Shown here one piece after another: positions 35,515 through 47,239 of a stretch of DNA of 64,000 nucleotides. Numbering within the stretch: position 1 is the stretch's first letter; every line of letters begins with the position of its first letter. The position numbers were made by a program, and so were the translations under genes. This DNA is from Macrolepiota albuminosa (lineage: Eukaryota; Basidiomycota; Agaricomycetes; Agaricales; Agaricaceae), in contig JAMWFC010000090.1 of the NCBI GenBank assembly GCA_027475525.1, positions 1,736,001 to 1,800,000 on the forward strand, read 5' to 3'. The notes below the pieces were generated by a model. That model ran no database searches, had not been told where the DNA came from, and worked only from the letters and a program-made list of their open reading frames with translations.

Positions 35515-35880
35515 CATACGCTCATAAAATTCAGCACGATTTCATTGTTTTTGCCCCTGTTCACGCCCACAACAAGTTAGACGTTTTGAATTATGGTCAA
35601 ATTAAGATTATCATGACTCGAACTGCGATCAATAGAATCTCTGACTAGCTTACTGTACACATCCTATTTCCATTAGTTTTGTCCCCGTTCACGCACACAA
35701 GCAGTTTAACATCCTGATTGTGGCCAAATCATCAAGGATTATCATGCCTCGAACCGCGATCAATGGAACGTCCGACTTCCTATGTACATTACACATTCTA
35801 CGTATTTCCATTGTTCTCATCCGTGTTCATTCACAGGAGCAATTGGACGTACCTTGGTTACACTGTAACGTTTGTTGACT
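35515..35880 (-). repeat. right terminal inverted repeat
   Basis: About 366 bp, the inverted counterpart of 30280-30840. From its outer end on the minus strand: AGTCAACAAACG, TCCAATTGCTCCTG, TGAGAACAATGGAAATA, GCGGTTCGAGGCATGATAAT, GGCCACAATCAG, and finally GTGCTGAATTTTATGAGCGT. Confidence 0.8.
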
Positions 35881-36078
35881 GGTACCAGTAAGATGGATGT
35901 GACACAAGAGGACAACAGCCGTCTGAGCAGGCCGGCTTTGACTTACCACAGGACATTGGAATGTCAACTATTATTCATCCTCACACAATCATACCTACTA
36001 GGCTGGGGCCAGGGTAACCAGTGGATAATTCAAACATATCTAACTAAGGTACACTCTATACAATCAGTCTTTTTTTCA

Positions 36079-38480
36079 GATACATACATACATACATACA
36101 TACATGGAAACGGAAGCATTCTACGCGTTCATCATCCTACGCGAGTGTGGATGCCCGATGTTTGACGTTTTTCTTTCGTGAAAGGCTGGTTACATGCATG
36201 CATGCATACATTGCGCGGTGTCTGTCGTTTCCGTTGAAGATCCTGGACGACGATGGACGGTGGATACGGATACGATGCGGACGATTAGGGTCTTCGTCTG
36301 AGTTGTGTCAGGCTTGTTTAGTTCTTTCTTAGACCTGACGTGACAGTAAGATTCTGTATACATACAGATGAAAGCGGAGGGGGCAGAGCCGACGGGGGAA
36401 CAGAACAGGGACACACCCTCCCTCACCTCGATGCATGATGACCGGCCGACCGACCGACCGACCCTGCCGGGATGGGATGGGATTCACCACCCAGGAAACC
36501 ACTTGCAAAAACACAAACTTGGAGTTTGCGTGTTGTACTTGATTGCCTCGCAAGGGTTCTGCTGAGGAGGCTACCCAAGTCCCACAAGTTCAAGATGATT
36601 CAGAGGGTGTGAAGGCTGCGCTACGTAAGGCAGAGAGAGACCCTTCGACTTCGAACACTCCAGACGCGTCGTGGTTGAGAGTACGTCTGTCTGTCTGTCT
36701 GGTTTTACGATGCCGGCAACCGGGGAAGGAGGGAGGGAGGGATGTGGGTCGGGTGGGTTGGGACCGCCTTCGTAGTTCATTATAAGGTTCCGCCAATTAC
36801 CTTGTCCCAAGTGTGGGTCTGGCCGGTGGGCGGTGGGGCATTGGGGTCTGAGGACCTGAGTATGTGAGTGTGAGGCGGTTTTCTTTCGTGAAAGGCTAGT
36901 TACATACATGCATGCATGCATTGCGAGGTGTCGTTTCTGTTGAAGATCCTGGACGACGATGGACGGTGGATACGGATACGATGCGGACGATTAGGGTCTT
37001 CGTCTGCGTTGTGTCAGGCTTGTGTAGTTCTTTCTTAGACCTGACATGACAGTAAGATTCTGTATACATACAGATGAAAGCGGAGGGGGAACAGAACAGG
37101 GACGCACCCTCCCTCACCCTCGATGCATGATGCATGATGGACGGCTGGCCGGCTGGCGGGTCGACCGACCCTGCTGGGGATGGGACGTTCACCAGCCAGA
37201 AAGCACCTATGTACCAAGGCTGAGATCTGAGAACTCAACAACTTGCAAAAACATAAACACAAACTTGAGAAAATCCATGTTACGTGTTGCATATTTCCTC
37301 GCAACTTTGTGCTTGTGCTGAGCCGAGCTGAGGTAGGTAGGGTGGTGGTCTATCCGAGTGCCTCCCACAAGTTCAAGATGATTCGAGGCGTTGTTCCGTC
37401 TGAACAGGGCCCCGATGCGTTCATGCACGATGCGACGAGTGCTGCTTGCTTTGAAAGAGGTCCACAACGTCCAGCTGCTGAAACTCGCACCACACAACTC
37501 AGGAAAGCCGAACGAGGATTGTGCTTGGTCCTATGTAGAAAGAATATGATATGTGCTTCACGCTTCATTCAAGCTTCAAATGTGACGCGTGATGAGAAGG
37601 GAGGGAGATGTGGGTCAGGTGGGTCGGGACCGCCTTCGTAGTTCATTAGAATTAGACGTTGTATAAGGATCCTTCTCCCAAGTGTGGGTCTGGCCAGTGG
37701 GCGGTGGGGCAGTGGGGTCTGAGGACCTGAGTGTGTGAGTGTGAGTGTGAGTGTGAGTGAGTCTGAACAGGACCCCGCTGCGTTCATGCACGATGCGACG
37801 AGTGCTGGCTGCTATGAAAGAGGTCCACCGCCACAACACACAACTCAGGAAAGCCGAACGTGGTGCTTGGTCCTATGTAGAAAGAATATGATATGTGCTT
37901 CACGTTCACGCTTTCATTCAAGCTTCAAATGTGATGCGTGATGAGAAGTTGTGAGAAGTATATATGAGAACATCGTACGTCGTAAATTACCCAATGATGC
38001 ATGATGCTTCGAATCCTGTATGCGTAGTGTTGAGGTATGTACCCCAGAGGCGGTTGATAATTACGCGTGGTCGGCGTTTGCCATGCCATGCCATGCCATG
38101 CTATGCATCTGATGTGTGTGGGAAGGGAGTGTTGATATCGGGAAGTGTTTTCCTATGAACGCATTGAGATCTGTGGTTTACGTTGAGTAGTTGGATCCAA
38201 AAGGAACATTACGGGATCGTAGATTGACAAAAATCAAAAAGTGAGATCTGTGGTTTACGTTGAGTAGTTGGATCCAAAAGGAACATTACGGGATCGTAGA
38301 TTGACAAAAATCAAAAAGAAAAGAAAAGCGATGCGTGTGTGATTGGTTGTATGTATTTTGATCTGTGATTTCTGAGAAAGAAGGGGGGGGACTTCTGTTC
38401 ATGTTCCATGCAGGGTCGGGAGGGCAAAAAAGGCTCCGGGTCGAGGAAAAATAACAAAGAGGGCATTCGCGGAGATGGAT
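36079..38480. repeat. non-coding block of nested duplications and microsatellites
   Basis: A segment starting TTCTTTCGTGAAAGGCT (36171) recurs at about 36881, including CCTGGACGACGATGGACGGT and the stretch to AGATGAAAGCGGAGGGG. A second unit with CCCACAAGTTCAAGATGATT recurs near 36580 and 37366. A third with GACCGCCTTCGTAGTTCATT appears near 36760 and 37627, and GTTCATGCACGATGCGACGA near 37419 and 37782. Simple repeats lie at 36080-36105 (TACA), 36443-36460 (CCGA), 37730-37760 (GTGTGA) and 38077-38103 (GCCAT). The many short frames here translate these repeats and are not believed to be genes. Confidence 0.75.
38165..38318. repeat. perfect tandem duplication, 77-bp unit
   Basis: Unit starting TGAGATCTGTGGTTTACG at 38165 is repeated without a mismatch at 38242. 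Unit length is exactly 77 bp. See the finding on assembly k-mer length. Confidence 0.9.
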
Positions 38481-38920
38481 GGATCAGGTTCTTTAAACTT
38501 TATGTGTATCATGGTGATCGGCAGCGGTTACGAAGTGGGCTGTCAAAGGAATGAAGAGCTGCTTTTAGACAAGGAAGGTCTTGCCTGATCGGTGGAGAGA
38601 GAGCGTAACGCAGTCTTCCGAGACCGCCGTATATATAACGTGTCCATTGCGTCTCCATTGCGTCTCTTCCTCCCCCGCTGTCGTCGCGATGGACTGCTGC
38701 CGCCTGCAGCCCTGGACGTCCGTGCGCAGCCACGTGACGAGGGATGAAAATTTCTGCGGGAGATGGGGGAGTCATTGTTGTGGAGGGGAGCGTGGGAACA
38801 CAAACGTGCCCTTTGACCTTGCTTCCATCTGAGCGGGAAGAGGCCAAGTCAAGTCGCAAAGGTATAACGCCCCAACTGGGAAGCTAACGTTGCAAATTCA
38901 CCAAGCTGTTGTCCAATCCC

Positions 38921-41900
38921 ATGTCTTCCCCGAGGCGCAGTCCCCGGCTCGGCTCGACCACTGTCTCCCCTGGCCCACCGACCCGCAAACGACCCCGCGC
39001 CCCCGCAGCGCCCGAATCAGACCAACCGGCATGCCCGTCCCGCACGCTCCGGCCTCCCAAACGTCGCCGTCTCGCCGCCGCCCCGACGCAGAAAGCCAGT
39101 CTCCCGCTCGGCTCGATCGCCATGCCCGGTTCCCCCGCGCGCAAACCGGCCCAGCGCGTCCGCTCGCCGCTCTCCTCGCCGCCGCCCGAGCCCGCCAGAA
39201 GAAAGGAAAACTCTGTGCTGTCCCCTGTGCGTCTGTGCTTGCTATTTTTTTTGTTATTGGCTCATTAGGCTGTAGACCCTGGCCCTGCGTCGGTCCCCGC
39301 GTAAATCAGCAGCCGCGGGCACGTCCCCGCCTCTGCCGCTGCCGCTGTCTCAGAAGGAGCCACGCACGCGCTCGAGCAAGAAGACGAAGACAAAGACCGA
39401 GCGTGCTGCGTCGCCCGCCATCCCCCGCCGCACGTCTCCCCGTCGGCCTGCCCTTTCATCCAAGGTAATCCATGCCGACACGCAGGGCACCTCGCACGAG
39501 GTCACCGACGCCGTCAATACAGACATGAATATCGATCTAGATATCACTACCGAGATGGCAAAGCCTGCCTCGAGCTCTCTTCCTATACACCCTACCCAGC
39601 CCTCCCTACACCTCGACATACCCCACGCTGAGCCACAGCACCCTTACAACCACTATACATACGACTCTGAAGCGTTCTCGACGTCTCTTGGTCTTGCTAT
39701 TCCCATGGACGTGGATCTCGAGTTGCAGCCTCCACCTCAGCCTCAGCCTATATCTCTATCTCTGAGCTCGCCGACGGCGCCGCAGAGTCCACTTGCCCAG
39801 GACGCAGAACACCACGGCGGTCAGAGACCGATACGCCCACGACAACAACAACAGCAGCAGCAGGCGAGACACACGAGGGACAGTTTCATGCTATGGAAGA
39901 CAGCGTGTAAATTACGAGTCGAATATCTGTGAGTTTCTCTCTCTCTGGTGATGTTTTACAATACCTTGATTGATGAACCTACTACAACAGCCAAACGCGT
40001 TATACCCCCGTTACGATCCGGGACCTCGTCGCGCAGGAAGCAGACGATTACTTTATTAGGCATGGATACCCGAAACCGTGGACTGTCACGCGCGTGAGGC
40101 GGTTATCGACGAACGACGATGATGATGAGGAAGATGAGGACGACGAGGAGGGGGAGGATGTCGTGTCGCCTGCGCGGTCGAATGGGCGGAGCGACGGCGA
40201 GGATTGGAGTGATTACGAAAGCGAGCTGAGCGATGATGAGGAAGACGAGGATCTCGATGACCTCGATGATCTCGAGGGGGGTGCGAAGGCCTGGCCGCAT
40301 GCGCGGAGACGGGGGTGCGTCGGCGCTGGTGCCGGTGCTGGTGCCGGCGCTGGTGTCGGTGTCGGGGGCGGGGCGCACGAACTGCGCGACGAGTGCGATG
40401 GGGAAGGGAGTAAATGGGAGGAAGAAGACGACCCGGACGCAGAGGGGGAGGTAGACCCCGAGGCGTACGCGCATGATCCGTCGTTTAATGCGGAGCTGTC
40501 GAGCGAGCTGGGGAGGGGTGGTGTGGGCCGTGTGAGAGTGAGGGAGGCGGCTGGTGCGTTTTTGGAGACGTTTTATGTGCCGCCTTGTCCGCCTTGTCCG
40601 CCTTGTCCGCCTGCACCAGGTGGGGTGTATCAGGCGTTTGGGGATTTGCAGGGACAGGGACAGCACCGCCTTGTCCGCCTTGTCCGCCTGCACCAGGTGG
40701 GGTGTATCAGGCGTTTGGGGATTTGCAGGGACAGGGACAGCATCAGCACCAGCACCAGCATCAGCAGCAGCAGGAGGAGGAGGGGGAGGGGCAGGGTCTT
40801 GGAGAGGAGGAGAGGACGGTGAAGGATACGCCGCCGCATCAGTGTGTGGACGATGGGATCGCGCACCACGCATTCGCAGGACATTTAGACGTCGCCCGCT
40901 CACATTCACCATCACCACCACCACGACCAGTCTCACCACCCCCAACCTCCTCACACTCCCCCTCTCCCTCTCCCTCTCCCCCAACCTCATCCTCATCCTC
41001 GCACTCGCACTCACCGCCAACGCCACCACCAACGCCAGCGCCAGCGCCAACGCCATTCTTCCGACTCCCAGGGTACCAATACGAATACGGGTACCACCAC
41101 GAATCGACATTACCGGTTCCCCCGCCGAGGCTCGCGACGATACCCGTGCCGCCGCTGCGCCAGGTGGAGACGGGGACCGTGGGGCTCGTGGGGCGCGGGA
41201 CGCCTGTTGATAGGGGGAGGAAGGCGCAGTGGGGGTGGGGGTGGGGTGGTAGGTTTGTGCCTGGGCCGGGGATGGGGATGGGTGGAGGAGGAGGAGGAGG
41301 AGTGGGGATGGGGACGGGGATGGGTACTGGTGTGGGGATGGGTGGAGGAGGAGTGGGGGGAGTCAAGCGGGCAGAAGAGGAGGAGGAGGAGGGGGAGCGT
41401 GTTGTGTGGGATGCTTTTTTTGAGAGTTTGAAGAGGGAGGAGGGGGAGGAGGAGAGGGGGATGATGGCGATGCCTGTGCCGATGCCGATGTCGTTGGATG
41501 GGCCGCTTTCGTCGTCGTCGCCGTCGACTTCGTCGTGCGCGTCAGTGGCCGCCGCGCCTGCTTTCCATGCACACGGACAGGTTCATAGCAACGCACACGC
41601 GCACGTGCAGAGTCCCCAACCTTCACCACCTGCACTATCGCCGCCGCCGCCGCCGCTACAATCGTCATCACCGCTGCCATCACCGCTACCGTCACCGCTG
41701 CCCTCACCATCGTTACCCTCGCCGCTGCCCTCACCGTCATCGTCGCTGTCGTCGTCGCCGCCGTCGCTGGACCTAATAGGCATGAACATGCTCGGTGTAA
41801 ACATGAACATGAACATGAACATGGGTATCAACATGAGCATGAATATGAATATGAATATGAATATGGGGCTTGGGTCGCTTTTTGGTTCTGGTTCGGGTGC

Positions 41901-42480
41901 GGGTACGGGTTCGGGTGCGGGTGCGGGTGCGGGTCCTAGTGTTGGTTCTGGTGTTGGTGGGTCGGTGCCGGTGCCGCTGCAGCTGGGTTTGGGGTTGCCT
42001 GCTGCGTCTGTGTCTGCGTCGGCGTCGGTGCCTTCGTCGCCTACTTCCCCAACTTCCCCAACGGCGCCTACCTCGCCCACTTCACCCACTTCACCGACAC
42101 CGCAAGCGCAAACGCAGGACACGCCGCTCTCGCCTACGGTGTCCCAGGCGGATTTCGAGATGTTTAATGTAGGATTTGGAGTCGGAGTTGGAGTGGGGAT
42201 CGGGATGGCTGTTGGTGTTGGTGTCGGTGTTGGAATGGGTGTGGGTGTTGGCGTTGGTGTGGGTGTTGGCGTTGGTATGGGTATCGGTGTTGGTGGAGGG
42301 ACAGGGTGGATGGCGCCGGCGTCGCCACCTGTGACGTCGCAGCCGACGACGACGACGACGTCGGCGGCGGGAGTAGGAGTAGGAGTGGGAGTGGGTGAGA
42401 GTGGACCCGCGGGCGGGGCCGCGGGTGGAGGAGGGTTTGATCAGGCTTCGACGAGTACGTTGAGTTTTGCGCTAGGATGA
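38921..42480 (+). CDS. large low-complexity nuclear-type protein, frame broken by a 77-bp duplication
   Basis: Start [14 protein letters not shown] at 38921. The first exon is rich in Pro/Arg/Ser; the splice near 39225-39310 is uncertain. It continues [38 protein letters not shown], then the only globular-looking stretch, [16 protein letters not shown], an intron (about 39929-39991), [20 protein letters not shown] and [19 protein letters not shown]. An acidic run ([15 protein letters not shown]), Gly/Ala, Ser/Pro and Gly/Met/Val repeats follow, with [20 protein letters not shown]. Stop TGA at 42478-42480. At 40611-40687 a 77-bp segment is duplicated in tandem, and this shifts the frame (77 is not a multiple of three). 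Collapsing it, or splicing 40620-40696 as an intron, restores one frame. No function assigned. Confidence 0.6.
40611..40764. repeat. perfect 77-bp tandem duplication inside the coding region
   Basis: CTGCACCAGGTGGGGTGTAT begins at 40611 and again 77 bp later at 40688. Because the unit contains AG|GT, the segment 40620-40696 could also be read as a 77-nt GT..AG intron. Confidence 0.85.
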
Positions 42481-44168
42481 CGGGCGTAGGCTTTTTTACC
42501 CCCTTACCGCCCCTCCTCGCCATCCATTCTCTTTGTTGAGTTACTCCACACTTGAGATGGACTAATTGGTTTTTGTTGGGTGTGTGTGTGCGTTGTGGGA
42601 CGTTTTTTTTTTCTACAGTATCGTATCGTATCGTATTGTATTGTTGTCGCTCTCGGTTAGCTAGAGTTGTTTGCTTCCCTCTGGTTGTTTTTTCCCTTTT
42701 CTCTCCCTTTTCTCTCCTTTCTTTTATGCTTAGGTATTGGTTGTTTCGTGACTGAGTTGTAGTATTATTAGTGAGTGTATCGTATACGTACTACGTACTA
42801 TTATTACCAACCCATCCTCCCTCTCCTACCTTCCTCTCTCTGCTCCTCTCCCCTTCCCCGTCACGACCACTATGTATTGTATACTTTTGTATATCCGTGT
42901 GGAAATGGATGGAATTTGTTTTTCGTGGATAGCGTGTTACTATGTTACGCTATACAGAAGAGATAGCTATGGTCGTACCTAAAGATACGCCACGATAGAC
43001 CCAGTAACGTATGTAAAGGTGTGTAAAGGGGCGTATGGGGTAGCCACTTGGTCTCGAACTCCAACTGAGAGAACCGCAGGGGGATTGGGCCTTTTACTTA
43101 TATCTTCGGGGTATTTCTTACTTACTAGTAGGAAAAGAAAACGTCATAGTGTGTCGTCTGTTGACGTTTGAAGAGCGAAGAGTCGACGTTCTTTGTGGGC
43201 GCCGACGCTGTCTTTAGTTAGTCCGTTGTGTTTTGGGTTTAGTTTGTCTACGGTTTGGGTTTAGTTTGTGTCCCATCGGCTTTAGTTTGTCCATCGGGTT
43301 TCCTCTCCAGTTGACGATGCCTGAACCACGTCCAGAGCTTACTTACGCATGCGCACGTAGAGTCTGGGTCTGAATTGGCAAGAAACGGGTGGTGCGAGTG
43401 GAACTGTGCACCGTGCACGCGCCCGTGGTTGCGCAGTCGCTGTGCTCACTCACTTACGACTCGTAATCATGGCCATGCCAGCCTACCGTTCGTGGTTCGT
43501 GCACCCCCCGCTCTTTATGGGTTTTTCCTTTCTACGTAAGTAATTCGCCCCCCAAACGTCAACGTCACGCCGTTGAGTTGTATTAACTAACTAATTCGGA
43601 AGACCCCACAGACAACCTTTTGAAGGTATGTAGGCTAAACCCTGTTTGTTTGATTAGCTGCCCACGCCTCAAACATCGTGCCCTCGCAACAGTCTGCCTT
43701 TGTTCTTGCTTTCCGACTCGCACAGGGCCTGTGCAGCGTTTACTCGATCTCTGCAATATCCCTGAGGGTCGCTTAATTTACTCTCTAGTTGAAACGAGGG
43801 GGGTCAACCATAGAAGACTTCTTCCGCACTCCACGAGGGCAGCCGACGCTTCGTTGTTCCGAAGAAGAACCTTGTTATGCCGGACGTAATCACCGCCTGG
43901 AATGTGGCTTCTTTGAACAGGTACATACCATGCGCCCCGAGCACTCCATGGGCCTGATCCCTAGCGCTTTTTGATCCCCCCTTTCTTTCATTTTTGGGGC
44001 CTGGCCCAACTACGCTTTTCGCCGCTGGAGCTGCTTTTCTCCTTCCTACTTACATCTCTGGACCAAGTCCTCCTTCGTCTCGTCCGTCGCTCCTCTTTGC
44101 TGTTTGCTCGTTTCCTGCCGCTTGGAACTTTTTTGCCTCTCGAACAGCCTTGGAAAAGAGCATCGAAG
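42481..44168. other. intergenic region between the two VGRGTP genes
   Basis: About 1.7 kb, pyrimidine-rich after the stop codon. Near 43,200-43,300 a TTTAGTTTGTC motif recurs several times. Upstream exons of the next gene may lie in the last few hundred bases, but none could be supported. Confidence 0.4.
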
Positions 44169-45501
44169 ATGAAAGTAATGTAAGTACCGTTTCTGGATGC
44201 CGTCATGCAAGAGTGGATACCCCCCTAGTCGCAAGCTAAACCTGGCGTTTTTTTTTTCTTTCTTGTGCAGAGCCGACTCGAACACGGGACTGGATGATGT
44301 AGTCGCTGGCCAGGCAAAGGCTATCCGGGATGCCATAGCCGCTGGCCAAGCAAAGGCGACGACTGTGCCCCTTCGCGAGTCCGATGGGGACAACGCGACA
44401 TTGCGTGCCCCCCCGCAAGACATTGTTGTAGAAATCCCAACTTTTCCGGATTTCCAAGAATTTGACCTCGACCTCACCTGTCTTTCGCCCCCGACTTCGC
44501 CCCCCACATCTGTCTATGAAGATGCTCGCTCAATCACCACAACTGCGACTGCATCCCCGAGACACTCGACGTCTCTCTCATTCCGCTCTACCTCCCCGAC
44601 CCAGTCTCGCCGCTCAAAGGTCTCCCAGACGAAGAGTGCCTCGCCTTTGTTGCAGAACCAGAATGGCACGTCCGCCCCTCGGGGCTCGTGGCCGCTTGTG
44701 CGCTACGTCGGACGCGGAACACCCATCGATAAAAACAGAAGGATAGAATGGGGCGCCACAAGCAACGAGGGCGACGACGTCGGCGAAGACGGCGTCTTTT
44801 TTACTACTACAGTTCGATCTACATCAATCGACTCTACCGCGCACCCCTCCCTGCGGTCTGTGTCCCCAGACTGGAACATCCTCACCCGACGTTCCTCAAC
44901 GGTTCCTACACGAATCAAGAGCCGCTCGCTCCGCCCCGAACCGCCCGCACCCAGCCCTGCGATCCAGATCGAGGGACTAGGTTCCGAAAAACCCGGCGAA
45001 TGGGCCTCTTTCGTGCACACAGTCTTGGGCGAGTCTAGTTCGTCCCCCGCGGCGTCGACCTCGCACCCACCCGAGCCCGCTGATTCCCTTTCACCTACCG
45101 TGGAGGAACCAAAGGAGGAGGAAGCGGCGCCTACCATGACCCCCGAACAGATTCAACAGTTGGACGCGGAGCTTGGGATCGACTTGGGCATCGACGGTGC
45201 TCTTGACCTCGGTCTTGGTTATCGTGGAGGCATGAACTGGTTTAATCTTGGAATGCTCCCTGGATCAGGCCGGGAGACTCCGTCTGTGTATTCGTCGCGG
45301 GCACCTACCACCCAACTGTCGCGCCCGCCTTCTGTGACTGTGACTCCCCAGGATAATAGGTCCACGGCGAGCATCAAGGTAGCAGGGGATATTAGTCAGT
45401 CGGTCCAGACCAAGTCGACGAAATCGTCTTCGCCAATGTGGTGGAGACGGATGATGCAGGGGCTCAAGAAGGTTCCTCTGTTGATGATTGGTTCTCGTTG
45501 A
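44169..45501 (+). CDS. hypothetical Ser/Pro-rich protein sharing the VGRGTP(I/V)D motif
   Basis: Start ATG at 44169 (MKV), intron 44180-44270 (GTAAGT..TGCAG), then ADSNTGLDDVVAGQAKAIRD, AIAAGQAKATTVP, DIVVEIPTFPDFQEFDLDL, a Ser/Thr/Pro region and WPLVRYVGRGTPIDKNRRIE followed by WGATSNEGDD. Near the C-terminus: ELGIDLGIDGALDLGLGYRG, GMNWFNLGMLPGSGRE, and a basic end (PMWWRRMMQGLKKVPLLMIG), stop TGA at 45499-45501. The motif VGRGTP(I/V)D..R...WG also occurs in the gene just upstream, in the same position relative to a Pro-rich region, suggesting distant paralogy. No known domain, signal peptide or TM segment was recognised. Confidence 0.75.
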
Positions 45502-45796
45502 ACCGCTGAGCTCACCCTGACTTTTTGGAATTTGCTTCGTTTTCGTAAGGATAGGATATCGCTTGATCAAATGATTCATGCTTTGCTTCTATTTCGTCAT
45601 TTCACCGCCGCAGAATCCCCACCCCTCTTCTATCCAGAGCTATTTATTGCTCATTCGGCCTTTGAGACCTTTACTGTTCATTGGCGTTCACACTCCTTTG
45701 GCTTCTTCACCCTGGCCCTGTTCTTCATGGCCTTACACATTCCTTAGTCTCGTATACCAATTACTCCGGATAATCTGTCATGATTTTACACGTTTA

Positions 45797-46525
45797 TTAT
45801 TCGATCCCTATGCCCTCTGTCAGAAAAATCAACAACTTCTGTCTCCTCGTTGCTTCGTCATCCTCCAATACAATTCCAAAGTCATTATTATAAAAAACTA
45901 TGAGGTTCAAGATGTCTTGACCTGTAAACTCTTCTAGATGTCCAATGTGATGAAAGTTCGTGGGGCGATCTCTTATCTTTACAGGTTTCAGGGGCTCAGC
46001 GACCGTCATTTCTGATCCCTTTAAAACGTTCGCGAGATGTACACCGTTACCTGATATCTGTTGTAACCGGGATAAATTCAACGTGTCAACCACGACTTGG
46101 GATAAATAATACAGACCGTCTTTTCCAGGAGCTCTAATTTGCCATTCAAGTTGCGAGCATTGCGAGCAGCGAGCCGGAAGTTGTGAATGTTGGCAGAGGC
46201 GAGTTCCAGACGGCGCATGATTTCCGAAAGAGGCTCGGCGTCATCGGGCGGAACTTCGACAATCTCGGCTACGCGATGTACATGGGTCAATGGTGATTTT
46301 TCAGGGTGATAAAACTCACGTTTGGTCGAGACAGCGATTACAGCAGTCAAATTGGGATTATGAATCACCTGGCAAGCTGATATATATAGACGACGCATCT
46401 TAGTAGGAAACATATGGCTGATATGGTGTTACCTGAACCATTGGATCGGACATGATCCGAGTGTTGAAGGTCGCTTTCAAAAATAGGAGATTCTGTCGTC
46501 GAGAGTGGCGCAGGCAAGCTTGACA
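45797..46525 (-). CDS. small hypothetical protein
   Basis: Reading on the minus strand: MSSLPAPLSTTESPIFESDL (start about 46525), intron, ACQVIHNPNLTAVIAVSTK, intron, EIVEVPPDDAEPLSEIMRRL, ELASANIHNFRLAARNARNL, intron, ISGNGVHLANVLKGSEMTV and KIRDRPTNFHHIGHLEEF, stop at 45797-45799. Introns are short with GT..AG ends and keep the frame, and composition is protein-like. About 170-190 residues, probably mostly helical. No family was recognised. The final 40 residues could instead be 3' UTR if an intron was missed. Confidence 0.5.
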
Positions 46526-47159
46526 TGATGAGGGCAGTATCAACAGGACAAGGAAGGTCTCATTATCCAAAATCAAGCAACGATGGTGGTGAAAGTTATG
46601 AACGTTACAATTTAAAGGGTAACACGTGAGCACGGAGTAGCACGATTCGGAAAGGAGGCACGGATGAACGAACCGTAAATTTTGGGACGTGACTTAGGCG
46701 TGACCAGGATCGGTTGATTGACAACCCTTAAGTACGCGTATATACTTGGTAAACTTCATCTTCTTTCTGCAGTTGCGCACTTCGTGTTTGTGTCCCTCGA
46801 AACTTCATTGGATACATACGTGGCAGGAAGGGAGAGAAGGTTACGCGGGAGGATGGGGGCGGGGCTACGGCCCCAATTTACATTACAACCTTCTTCACTC
46901 GGACCCCCGGTGGATATCCTACCGGAAAATTCACAGATGGCAGAGGTCGCTGAGTCTGGTGACCGTGAGGGGAATAGCGAAACGCCCATCACAGATAAAG
47001 TGGGCGTGCCTAGGTCGATGTTGGTCTCTTCGGCTGTTTCGCAACTCGACAGAGAAAGGGCTCAAGAGGTATTATCCTCCTTACCTCTATCAAACGCTCC
47101 TTCACAGCCAGAGATTATCTGAGAATGACTCGTAGAGGTGCCCATCGAAGTTGAGCCTA

Positions 47160-47239
47160 CATCTCGGATTCACCAGGCGTCCACGCCAGGTCTGCTGTGC
47201 ATCTCGGATTCACCAGGTGTCCACGCCAGGTCTGCTGTG
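47160..47239. repeat. 40-bp tandem repeat, two copies
   Basis: CATCTCGGATTCACCAGG begins at 47160 and 47200. The copies differ at a single base (C/T), a CG to TG change, unlike the perfect 77-bp duplications. Confidence 0.85.

Larger units (their letters stand above)
30280..35880 (+). mobile_element. 5.6-kb DNA element with long TIRs carrying an NTPase/nuclease gene
   Basis: Both ends, in inverted orientation, begin AGTCAACAAACGTTACAG then TGTAA, and the similarity continues inward through several repeat units to GTGCTGAATTT.ATGAGCGTATG. Left repeat 30280-30840, right repeat 35515-35880. Between them lies one intact multi-exon gene, 31867-35089. The flanking octamers GGGACCAA (30272-30279) and GGTACCAG (35881-35888) match at 6 of 8 positions, a possible decayed 8-bp target duplication. 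No known transposase was recognised, so the NTPase/nuclease protein is the candidate for the mobilising enzyme. Confidence 0.75.

Noticed and set aside
36543..37941. Several open frames of 60-130 residues in the repeat block
   Set aside because: They overlap each other on both strands, translate the duplicated non-coding units and simple repeats, and lack any domain.
40103..41110. Long minus-strand open frame opposite the low-complexity gene
   Set aside because: It is the complement of GC-rich repetitive coding sequence; its composition (Arg/Leu/Val runs) is not protein-like and there are no domains.
41583..42122. Minus-strand frame rich in Glu-Val-Gly and Phe-Met repeats
   Set aside because: Shadow of the Gly/Met/Pro repeats of the plus-strand gene.
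47160..47239. 40-bp tandem repeat considered as another assembly duplication
   Set aside because: The copies differ by a base and the unit is 40 bp, not 77, so it is probably genuine.
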